Shown: one piece after another, positions 1-5,063 of the stretch
How the letters are laid out: each line of letters opens with the position of its first letter
Numbering within the stretch: the stretch's first letter is position 1
Origin: CAYVBN01 sp964538565
Lineage (GTDB): Bacteria; Pseudomonadota; Alphaproteobacteria; Rhizobiales; Xanthobacteraceae
Reading direction: 5' to 3'
DNA length: 14,737 nucleotides
NCBI GenBank assembly: GCA_964538565.1
Contig: CAZIGW010000091.1
Coordinates: forward strand, 1 to 14,737
Made by a program: the position numbers and the translations under genes
Notes under the pieces: model-generated
Told to the model about the DNA's origin: nothing
Seen by the model: only the letters and a program-made list of their open reading frames with translations
Database searches by the model: none

Positions 1-141
1 GCGCGCGAGAAGGCGCCGGCGCGCAGCCTCGTCTCCATCGACGACGTCGGGGTGGCGACCGCCTTCCTCGCGCTCGATGCGGCGCGGCTGATCACGGGCG
101 AAACGCTCTACGTCGACGGCGGCTACCACATCATCGACTAG
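1..141 (+). CDS. fabI: FabI-like enoyl-[acyl-carrier-protein] reductase, C-terminal fragment (5' end outside window)
   Basis: The frame is open from base 1 to a TAG at 139-141, giving the last 46 residues of a longer protein. They match the C-terminal end of short-chain dehydrogenase-fold enoyl-ACP reductases: an 'IDDVG' helix start, a 'LITGETLYVDGGYHI' segment (the ITGE..YVDGG motif that closes the Rossmann domain) and a short hydrophobic tail. In this family the enzyme reduces the trans-2-enoyl-ACP double bond with NADH in the last step of type II fatty acid elongation, in the cytoplasm. The catalytic Tyr and Lys lie upstream and cannot be seen, so another SDR-family reductase is possible. 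Assignment to FabI rather than a generic SDR rests on the recalled style of rhizobial FabI C-termini and is moderate. Confidence 0.65.
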   Translation, partial: AREKAPARSLVSIDDVGVATAFLALDAARLITGETLYVDGGYHIID

Positions 142-433
142 GGATGTGCTGCATTTTCGACAGCCTGCAGATCGAGAGATGCCGCAGCTCGACCAGTACG
201 GGCTCGGTCTCGTCCACGTCGACGCCTGCGAGAGGCGCAGGGAGGGCACCGCACAGAAGCGGAAGGGGCAGCGGAAGCCTGCACGCGTGGCGAATTCGCG
301 GCTGCGACCTGCCGCGGCGATGCCATGGATTGTCGGGTCGAAGCGGGCGCGCGGGCGGCTTGCGTGAACGTCCCGAGCCGAAGGCGCCACGCCGCAGATC
401 GATGCGATCGCAGGGCCCGTCGCGTTCCGGAGG
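142..433. other. Intergenic stretch with no convincing gene
   Basis: Between the FabI-like stop and the small minus-strand peptide, both strands carry open frames, but their translations are rich in Arg, Ala, Ser and Pro with no domain-like pattern. This is what random GC-rich DNA gives. I see no tRNA-like cloverleaf, no T-tailed terminator and no clear promoter. A small regulatory RNA or a degraded gene cannot be excluded. Confidence 0.5.
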
Positions 434-544
434 TCAGAAGATCAGGGTGAAAAGGCCACCCAAGGTCGAGCCGGCCACCAACATCGACCATTCGATGGGG
501 CCGAGCCCCAGAAGCCTGCCCTCGTTGATCACGTACGCCAACAT
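434..544 (-). CDS. Small (36 aa) single-pass membrane peptide, hypothetical
   Basis: A minus-strand frame starts at the ATG complementary to 542-544 and stops at TGA (434-436). It encodes about 36 residues: a short N-terminal 'MLAYVINEGRLLG' part followed by 'GPIEWSMLVAGSTLGG' and a hydrophobic C-terminus, which looks like one membrane segment covering roughly residues 15-36. The frame extends further upstream (to 640), but that extension is Arg/Pro-rich and not protein-like, whereas a purine-rich GAGAGA sits about 10 nt before the chosen ATG. Composition changes sharply to a plausible membrane peptide exactly at this Met. I recall similar tiny proteins in Rhizobiales but cannot name a function. 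It is isolated, facing away from the AT-hook/RHH gene's 3' end. Confidence 0.5.
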   Translation of the reverse strand: MLAYVINEGRLLGLGPIEWSMLVAGSTLGGLFTLIF

Positions 545-705
545 CACTTTGTCTCTCTGCGGCTTGTTTGTTCTCGTCGGATGGACCCTAGCAAGTCTGC
601 CCCCGGCTGGCTGTAGCAGGCGGGCCACAAGCGACGACAATCAACTTCCCTTGGGGGATCACACGGCCCGATGCGCCCATAGGGCTTATGTATAGTTAAG
701 GTGAT

Positions 706-999
706 TCAGCCTTTGCGCGGCTTTCTTGCGGTCCTCGCGCAAGGTCCGGTTTCCGGTCGCGGCAAGAACGCGGCGGCAATTTGTCGGGACCCGGACGGCC
801 GACGTTCAACCCGTCCGGCGGGCACGCCTAGGCCGAGCTCGGCGAGATATCTCAGGGCCGCCGGCCGGCTCGGCGGCACGGCCTGCTGCGTGCGCCAGCG
901 ATCGAGGACGTTCAGGAAATCCGCATGGCAGCGCACCGCGATCAGGACGCCCTTGCCGGTGGTTCGCGGGCGGCCTCGCTTGCGAGGAAGGATTTTCAT
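706..999 (-). CDS. Small AT-hook plus ribbon-helix-helix-like DNA-binding protein
   Basis: The 97-residue product begins with a basic stretch containing KRGRPR (residues 7-12), an AT-hook-type GRP core. It continues with a predicted strand 'VLIAVRCHADFLNVLDRW', a helix, the turn 'PPSRPAAL' and a second helix 'RYLAELGL' (to about residue 58). That layout matches the small Arc/CopG-like (RHH) family common in Rhizobiales: a beta strand for the major groove, then two helices for dimerisation. Residues 60-97 are Arg/Pro-rich and probably disordered. The start is the ATG at 997-999 (minus), preceded by GGGGAA. The gene is transcribed away from the membrane-HTH gene at 1129, sharing a 129-bp control region with repeated motifs. 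It is therefore a candidate (auto)repressor of that region; this role is inferred. Confidence 0.7.
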   Translation of the reverse strand: MKILPRKRGRPRTTGKGVLIAVRCHADFLNVLDRWRTQQAVPPSRPAALRYLAELGLGVPAGRVERRPSGSRQIAAAFLPRPETGPCARTARKPRKG

Positions 1000-1005
1000 G
1001 TATTG

Positions 1006-1099
1006 TGATTCCCCGAGTATTTTTCGATATCTCGAAATAGGCTATGAACCTAACGGAGAATCAGTCGACTCGCAAACGGCCGGAGAATCACTCGGCTCG
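1006..1099. promoter_or_regulatory. Divergent control region with repeated 10-bp motif and palindrome (candidate operator array)
   Basis: CGGAGAATCA occurs at 1054-1063 and again at 1081-1090. With the following bases, the two copies (1054-1072 and 1081-1099) match at 17 of 19 positions. An inverted copy with one mismatch (CGGGGAATCA read on the minus strand) lies at 1006-1015. Between the inverted and first direct copies is a 6-bp inverted repeat, TTTCGA (1022-1027) / TCGAAA (1032-1037), with a 4-nt spacer. All of this lies between two divergent genes that both encode DNA-binding domains. The inverted copy overlaps the likely Shine-Dalgarno sequence of the minus-strand gene, so part of its similarity may reflect ribosome binding. 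Confidence 0.55.
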
Positions 1100-1128
1100 A
1101 AGATTACCTGCGAACGAGGCCTCTTTCC

Positions 1129-2406
1129 ATGGCTGCGCCAACGCCCGAACGTCCCGTGCTCCATGTGGTCTCGTCGTCGGCGACGCCGGTCGCGGAGGCC
1201 GACGCTCTTGCGGAACTGCAGGCCAATCCCGCGGCCCTGGTCAACGCCGCCGAACTGGCGCGCGCCTGGGGATGGTCGCGCGCCAAGGTGAGCCGCCGCC
1301 TCAAGTCCTGGACGAGCGCCGGCCTGCTGCCGCCCCGGCAGCCGAGCCGGCGGGGAGGAAAGCGAACAGCCGCCCGCCCGGCCGACGCAGCGCCGCCTGC
1401 GAACCTTCCGGTCGTCCCGGCGGCGATCGACGTCGCTGCCAATCCTGGGCCGTCCGTCGATCCACGCCCGGCGTCCGAGGCTGACCGGCCCGCGGCGGAT
1501 ACGGTCACGGCGGGCGAGCGTGGGGCGAGGGTGCGCGGGGCCGCGGTCGTGCGAGGGCTCAGCGCCGGCGTGCTGCTCGCGGCCGGAATCGCGATGGCGT
1601 GGTTCGGCGTGCGCATCAACGCCTGGTACGGGCAGAGCCTCGGCCGCAGCGCGGAGGCGAGCATGCTGCTCGCCGGGCTGAGTATCTCGGCCGACGTGCT
1701 GGCCCTGCTGCTGCCGGCGGCGGCGCGCACGCTGTGGCTCGACCGGCATCGGGCCGCAGCCGTGACGGCATGGGCGCTGTGGTTCGTCACGATCGCCAGC
1801 GCGCTGCTCGCGACCGTCGGATTCGCCGCCGTCAACATCTCCGACACGACGGCCGCGCGCGACCGCGTCGCCGCCGAGAACGGCAATCTGGCGGCACGCA
1901 TCGAACGGTTGCGCAGCGAACGCGCCTCGATCACCGAGACTCGCGCCGTGAGCGCCATCGAGGCCGAGCTGCAGCGGGCGCAGCCCGGCGCCGCCGCGGT
2001 CTGGAAGGCGACGTCCGGATGCACCGACGTCACCCGGGCGATCTCCGGCGAGGTCTGCGCGCCGGTGCTGCGCCTGCGCGAGGCGCTCGGCACCGCCGAG
2101 CGCCGTGACGCGCTCGACCGCGACCTGCGCGAAGCGGAGGCAAGGCTCGGGGCGCTGCCGCCGGTGATGGCGGCCGATCCGCAGGCCGAAACCGCCGCCA
2201 GGCTGGCGCGGTGGCTGAGCGCCGGGCATCTCGCGCTCGCTCCCGACGACATCCGCATGGCGCGGGTGTTCGGGATGACGCTGTTGCCGCAGATCGCCGG
2301 TCTCGTCTTCATGCTGGCGTTGGCCCTGTTCCAGCCGGGGCGCCGGCGCGTGCTTCGTGCGGTGGGCCCGCTGCGATTCCGATTCTGGCGCGGCGCGGGC
2401 GCGTGA
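1129..2406 (+). CDS. Membrane-anchored winged-helix protein with extracytoplasmic coiled coil (hypothetical transcription regulator)
   Basis: The 425-residue protein has a winged helix-turn-helix-like N-terminal domain (about 36-70: 'AELARAWGWSRAKVSRRLKS', then a wing 'AGLLPPR') and a long Pro/Ala-rich linker (about 71-135). Three hydrophobic segments follow (about 143-161, 178-200 and 212-236). Next is a charged, coiled-coil-like region (about 240-375) containing Cys298 and Cys310, then a fourth membrane segment (about 381-401) and a basic tail. With the DNA-binding domain inside, an even number of passes puts the coiled coil and both cysteines outside the cytoplasmic membrane and the RRR tail inside, which fits the positive-inside rule. 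This resembles a one-component membrane regulator sensing something in the periplasm; the ligand is unknown. The start is the ATG at 1129 after ACGAGG. It is divergent from the RHH-like gene. I recall similar unnamed proteins in Bradyrhizobium genomes but cannot give a family name. Confidence 0.7.
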   Translation: MAAPTPERPVLHVVSSSATPVAEADALAELQANPAALVNAAELARAWGWSRAKVSRRLKSWTSAGLLPPRQPSRRGGKRTAARPADAAPPANLPVVPAAIDVAANPGPSVDPRPASEADRPAADTVTAGERGARVRGAAVVRGLSAGVLLAAGIAMAWFGVRINAWYGQSLGRSAEASMLLAGLSISADVLALLLPAAARTLWLDRHRAAAVTAWALWFVTIASALLATVGFAAVNISDTTAARDRVAAENGNLAARIERLRSERASITETRAVSAIEAELQRAQPGAAAVWKATSGCTDVTRAISGEVCAPVLRLREALGTAERRDALDRDLREAEARLGALPPVMAADPQAETAARLARWLSAGHLALAPDDIRMARVFGMTLLPQIAGLVFMLALALFQPGRRRVLRAVGPLRFRFWRGAGA

Positions 2407-2464
2407 CCCGGTTCGTCGATTTCCCGCGCATCTCCTTGGATTCGTCCGCCGCCACGCCCGCATC

Positions 2465-2484
2465 GGCCGCCCCCCGGGGCGGCC
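2465..2484. repeat. Perfect 9-bp G/C-only inverted repeat (possible terminator stem)
   Basis: GGCCGCCCC (2465-2473) is followed after two C residues by its exact complement GGGGCGGCC (2476-2484), 59 nt after the stop of the membrane-HTH gene. An RNA hairpin here would be very stable (8 bp with a 4-nt loop), but there is no run of T after it. It could be a Rho-assisted or pausing terminator or simply a GC palindrome. Confidence 0.4.
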
Positions 2485-2532
2485 TGAGCGGACCGGCGCG
2501 CCTGGCTGCGCCGACGCCCCGGCGGCCACCCT

Positions 2533-2572
2533 GTTGACCGAAAATTGTCGTTGACGGAACCGGAAATTGGCG
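2533..2572. promoter_or_regulatory. Imperfect tandem repeat with TTGAC boxes upstream of the transporter pair
   Basis: CGAAAATTGTCG (2539-2550) and CGGAAATTGGCG (2561-2572) match at 10 of 12 positions with a 22-bp period, about two helical turns. Each is preceded by a GTTGAC box (2533-2538 and 2550-2555). TTGACG at 2551-2556 also fits a sigma-70 -35 element, but no clear -10 hexamer follows at 16-18 nt. It lies about 210-250 bp upstream of the SMR-like gene start in an otherwise gene-free stretch (2407-2783), of which the remainder shows nothing I can identify. Confidence 0.35.
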
Positions 2573-2783
2573 GGAAATCAGGTCAGTATCGTCTGTCGAG
2601 GTGGACCGTCGCCAAAGACCGGGAGGCAAGCACGGGCCCGCCGCGCGCGGCAGTTCGCCGTTCCGGCGATCGGTGTTCCCCTTGGGGCAACCGGTCGGTC
2701 CGTCGCAGTGGCTGCGACCTGCGCAACCGGCCAGATCAAGCGGCCGTGCCGAAACCCGGCCGCACGGGGATGGGGGTCTCGTG

Positions 2784-3194
2784 ATGATTTCCGAAAATCG
2801 CGTTCGTCTGCGGCTCACCTTGGGCCTGACGTTCGGGATTGCACTCGATACGGCGATCCAGTTGCTATGGAAGACGACCGTGCTGGAGATCCCCGACGGC
2901 TCGGCGCTCGACACGTTCATGGTGGTGCTGCACCAGCCGATGTTCTTTCTCCTGGTGTTCCTGATGTTCTGCCAGCTGGTGAACTGGCTCAAGGTGCTCG
3001 ACCATGCCGACCTCAGCTTCGCGAAGCCCATCACCTCGCTGAGCTACGTGTCGGTCGCGGTGCTGTCGATGATCTGTCTCGGCGAATACCTGCACCCGGT
3101 GCAGCTTCTCGGGATCGGCGTCGTCCTCGCCGGGGTCTGGTGCATCACCCGCACCGAACATTCGAGCTGTCCGACCGACGTCGTCGCCCTATGA
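2784..3194 (+). CDS. SMR/EamA-like small membrane transporter, subunit 1
   Basis: The 136-residue protein has four hydrophobic segments (about 11-30, 50-68, 78-99 and 104-122), the size and topology of small multidrug resistance/EamA half-transporters. The first segment contains 'ALDTAIQLLWK', which aligns with EmrE's 'AEVIGTTLMK', placing Asp22 where EmrE has its proton- and substrate-binding Glu14. The 'NWLKVL....LSFAKPITSLSYV' segment resembles ArnE/ArnF-type undecaprenyl-phosphate-linked sugar flippase subunits. ATG 2784 is chosen because GGGGGT lies about 8 nt upstream and the in-frame extension before it is not protein-like; GTG 2781 is an equally placed alternative. Its stop overlaps the next gene's start (ATGA, 3191-3194), indicating translational coupling and probably a heterodimer. 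The substrate cannot be read from sequence: a lipid-linked sugar, a cation or a polyamine are all open. Confidence 0.75.
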   Translation: MISENRVRLRLTLGLTFGIALDTAIQLLWKTTVLEIPDGSALDTFMVVLHQPMFFLLVFLMFCQLVNWLKVLDHADLSFAKPITSLSYVSVAVLSMICLGEYLHPVQLLGIGVVLAGVWCITRTEHSSCPTDVVAL

Positions 3195-3523
3195 CACCGA
3201 CCATCGTTGGCGTCCTGCTCGTCGTCGCCTGCACGGTGTTCGAGGGCATCGGCCAGATCTTCCTCAAGAAATCCGTCCTGGAGGCGGCGCGGCGGCATAT
3301 CTGGATCGCGCTCGGGATCTGCTTTCTCACGCTCGAGGTCCTGATCTACTCCGGCGCCCTGCGATTCCTCGCCGTCAGCATCGCCTTTTCGGTCAGCAGC
3401 CTCAGCTTCGTCACCGTGACGGTGTTGTCGATGTGGCTGCTGCGCGAGCGCATCACGCGCACCCGCTGGATCGGTGTCGTTCTCATTCTCGTCGGCACCA
3501 GCCTGATCGTGGCGTATGCCTGA
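3191..3523 (+). CDS. SMR/EamA-like small membrane transporter, subunit 2
   Basis: The 110-residue product has four membrane segments (about 3-22, 37-55, 60-84 and 92-109), the classic SMR length. The motif 'TVFEGIGQIFLKKS' aligns with EmrE 'ILAEVIGTTLMKFS', so Glu18 occupies the position of the essential Glu14. The next conserved part, 'LRFLAVSIAFSVSSLSFVTVTVLSMWLLRERIT', is typical of the third helix and following loop of SMR/EamA proteins. The gene starts inside the stop codon of subunit 1 (ATGA overlap), as in known paired SMR systems (EbrAB, MdtIJ, ArnEF). One subunit carries Asp and the other Glu at the key position, so the pair is likely an asymmetric heterodimer. A stem-loop follows 18 nt after the stop. 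Confidence 0.78.
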   Translation: MTPTIVGVLLVVACTVFEGIGQIFLKKSVLEAARRHIWIALGICFLTLEVLIYSGALRFLAVSIAFSVSSLSFVTVTVLSMWLLRERITRTRWIGVVLILVGTSLIVAYA

Positions 3524-3541
3524 CCGAAGGGCCACGCCGAC

Positions 3542-3569
3542 AGCAGCAGTGCCCTGACGCCTTGCTGCT
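3542..3569. terminator. Stem-loop after the transporter pair (possible terminator, no T tract)
   Basis: AGCAGCA (3542-3548) pairs exactly with TGCTGCT (3563-3569) around a 14-nt loop, starting 18 nt after the stop of SMR subunit 2. No T run follows, so intrinsic termination is doubtful. It may attenuate transcription into the downstream transferase gene or be part of the repeat-like stretch that follows. Confidence 0.3.
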
Positions 3570-3676
3570 TGCATGATCCTGCCGGAAAAACGGCGTCAAC
3601 TTTCGCCGTGATGAGCTGGAAGCAGAGCATGACCCGGTTTCCAATCCGGCATCCGCGTTTCAAGATCGTGCTGTAG
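3570..3676. repeat. Degenerate Rhizobiales dispersed-repeat-like sequence
   Basis: The intergenic stretch contains GCATGATCCTGCCGGAAAAA (from 3571), an inner hairpin ACGGCG (3590-3595) / CGCCGT (3604-3609), AGAGCATGACCCGGTTTCC (from about 3626) and a tail ending in AAGATCGTGCTGTAG. The spaced GCATGA / CCGG / AAGATC-TGCT elements recall a dispersed palindromic repeat I know from Bradyrhizobium and relatives, in a diverged form. Resemblance is from memory only. Confidence 0.35.
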
Positions 3677-3686
3677 CGGGGGCGAC

Positions 3687-4856
3687 GTGCGTATCGAGTT
3701 CGTGCACCGCGCCGCCGCGCTTGCGCCCGACCTGTGGGACGCCTGCTTCCCACCGCCGCTCGAAGGCCTGTGGTGGTACCGCACGCTGGAAGCTTCGGGG
3801 CTCGAGGATCAATTCACCTTTCTCTACGCGGTGATCCACGAAGACGCGCGGCCGGTCGGGATTGCCCCCGTCTTCGTAATGGACCTGAAACTGGAATTCC
3901 TCGTTCCCGCGGCGCTGGTGCCTTTTCTCTGGCTGCCCGGAAAACTGTTTCCCGCCCTGGCGCGGCCGCGAATCCTGTTCGTCGGCTCCCCGTGCGCCGA
4001 CGAGGGGACGCTCGGGCTCGTGCCGGGCGTGGACCGCCGCGCCGTCATGCTCAGCCTGCAGGATGCGCTCACCGCCAAGGCGCGCGAGCTCGGCGCCTCG
4101 ATGACGGTGTGGAAGGACTTTCCCGCCGCTCTCGGCGAGGATCTTGCGTGGCTTGCCCGACAGAGAGGCCTGTTTCGCATGGTCAGCTTCCCCGGGACGC
4201 AGGTCGACCTGCCGTCGCGACGCAAGGAAGACTATTTCGCCGGCCTGAAGGGCTCGCGCCGGCACCAGCTCAGGAAAAAGCTTCGCCGCAGCCGCGATGC
4301 GCTCGATCTCGACGTGGAGGTGATGCAGCGCCCCGACGCCGCCACCATGGACCGCATCCTCGCGCTGTTCATGCAGACCTATCAGAGGGCGGAGACCAAG
4401 TTCGAGCGCCTCGACCGGCGATTCTTCGAGGCGGTGGCGCAGGAGCCCGTGACGCGCTTCCTGATTCTTCGGGAAAAGACGACCCGCGAGGTCGTGGCGT
4501 TCATGCTCTGCTTCGAGCTCGGAGAGCGCATCATCAACAAGTTCATCGGGCTCGACTATTCCCGTCCGAAGGACGCGTTCCTGCTGTTTCGCCTATGGGA
4601 AGCGGCGCTCGACTGGGCGCTCGAACGCGGCGCGTCCTCGATCCAGAGCGGACAGACCGGCTACCGGGCGAAGATCGAGCAGGGACATCGGCTCGTGCCG
4701 CTCACCAACTACTGCCAGCATCGCTCCGCGCTCGTGCACCGCGTGTGCGCAATGGTTGCGCGCCGCATCGGTTGGCGAACGCTCGACGACGATCTTGCGC
4801 TCTTCGTCGCCGCGCATCCGGAGGCGGACCAGAGCGCGGAATCCGGATCCCACTGA
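3687..4856 (+). CDS. FemAB/GNAT-like acyl- or aminoacyl-transferase (BioF2-like acetyltransferase domain)
   Basis: The 389-residue soluble protein shows the double-GNAT pattern of the FemAB/Acetyltransf_6 group. The N-terminal half begins with 'PLEGLWWYRTLEASGL', a strand 'YAVIHEDARPVGIAPVFV' and a 'ILFVGSPCADEGTL' loop. The C-terminal half has the diagnostic 'YFAGLKGSRRHQLRKKLRRS' basic helix (about 183-202), then a strand 'VVAFMLCFELGERIINKFIGLDYSRPKDAFLLF' (about 269-301) and 'GQTGYRAKIEQGHRLVPLTNY' (about 322-342). Such proteins transfer acyl or aminoacyl groups to lipid, cell-wall or polysaccharide acceptors. The start is GTG at 3687, preceded by GCGGGGGC at good spacing; no nearby ATG fits. 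It lies 163 bp after the SMR pair on the same strand, so it may be co-transcribed and act on the transported molecule, though stem-loops lie between. Substrate unknown. Confidence 0.72.
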   Translation: MRIEFVHRAAALAPDLWDACFPPPLEGLWWYRTLEASGLEDQFTFLYAVIHEDARPVGIAPVFVMDLKLEFLVPAALVPFLWLPGKLFPALARPRILFVGSPCADEGTLGLVPGVDRRAVMLSLQDALTAKARELGASMTVWKDFPAALGEDLAWLARQRGLFRMVSFPGTQVDLPSRRKEDYFAGLKGSRRHQLRKKLRRSRDALDLDVEVMQRPDAATMDRILALFMQTYQRAETKFERLDRRFFEAVAQEPVTRFLILREKTTREVVAFMLCFELGERIINKFIGLDYSRPKDAFLLFRLWEAALDWALERGASSIQSGQTGYRAKIEQGHRLVPLTNYCQHRSALVHRVCAMVARRIGWRTLDDDLALFVAAHPEADQSAESGSH

Positions 4857-4967
4857 GCCACGGTCGCGGCGTCGATCGGGCCGCCCCGGTCAGCGGTCGT
4901 CGCGCGGGGCTGGCTGCACGGAAAGCGTGCGGAATGCGAAGGCGCTGCCCGCCGACGGGCGGCCGGC

Positions 4968-5036
4968 GAGAGCGCTTTCGAGCGAAGTGAGTCTCGGTTC
5001 GCGTGAAGGAAACGCGTCAAGCAAGAACCGAGAGCC
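4968..5036. repeat. Rhizobiales-type palindromic repeat with 9-bp hairpin between convergent genes
   Basis: TCTCGGTTC (4992-5000) pairs exactly with GAACCGAGA (5025-5033), and GCGT (5001-5004) pairs with ACGC (5012-5015) inside it. Together they form a long interrupted hairpin. The stretch beginning GAGAGCGCTTTCGAGCGAAG (from 4968) and including CGCGTGAAGGAAACGCGTCAA-type sequence strongly recalls a dispersed element of Bradyrhizobium/Rhodopseudomonas chromosomes. It sits in the convergent gap between the transferase (ends 4856) and the coiled-coil gene (ends 5064), so it may also act as a bidirectional terminator. Confidence 0.6.
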
Positions 5037-5063
5037 CCGGTCTTCATTCAAGCCGGAAAGACT

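Noticed and set aside
138..491. 117-residue minus-strand open frame after the FabI-like gene
   Set aside because: Low-complexity Arg/Ala/Ser translation, no motif, and it runs over the better-supported 36-residue frame.
1042..2529. 495-residue minus-strand open frame opposite the membrane-HTH gene
   Set aside because: The translation is Arg/Gly/Ala/His-rich without secondary-structure-like patterning; the plus-strand frame has clear wHTH and membrane segments.
2567..3523. A 318-residue plus-strand frame that would fuse upstream sequence to SMR subunit 2
   Set aside because: Only its last 110 residues are protein-like; the earlier part is out of frame over SMR subunit 1, and the true start is the ATGA overlap at 3191.
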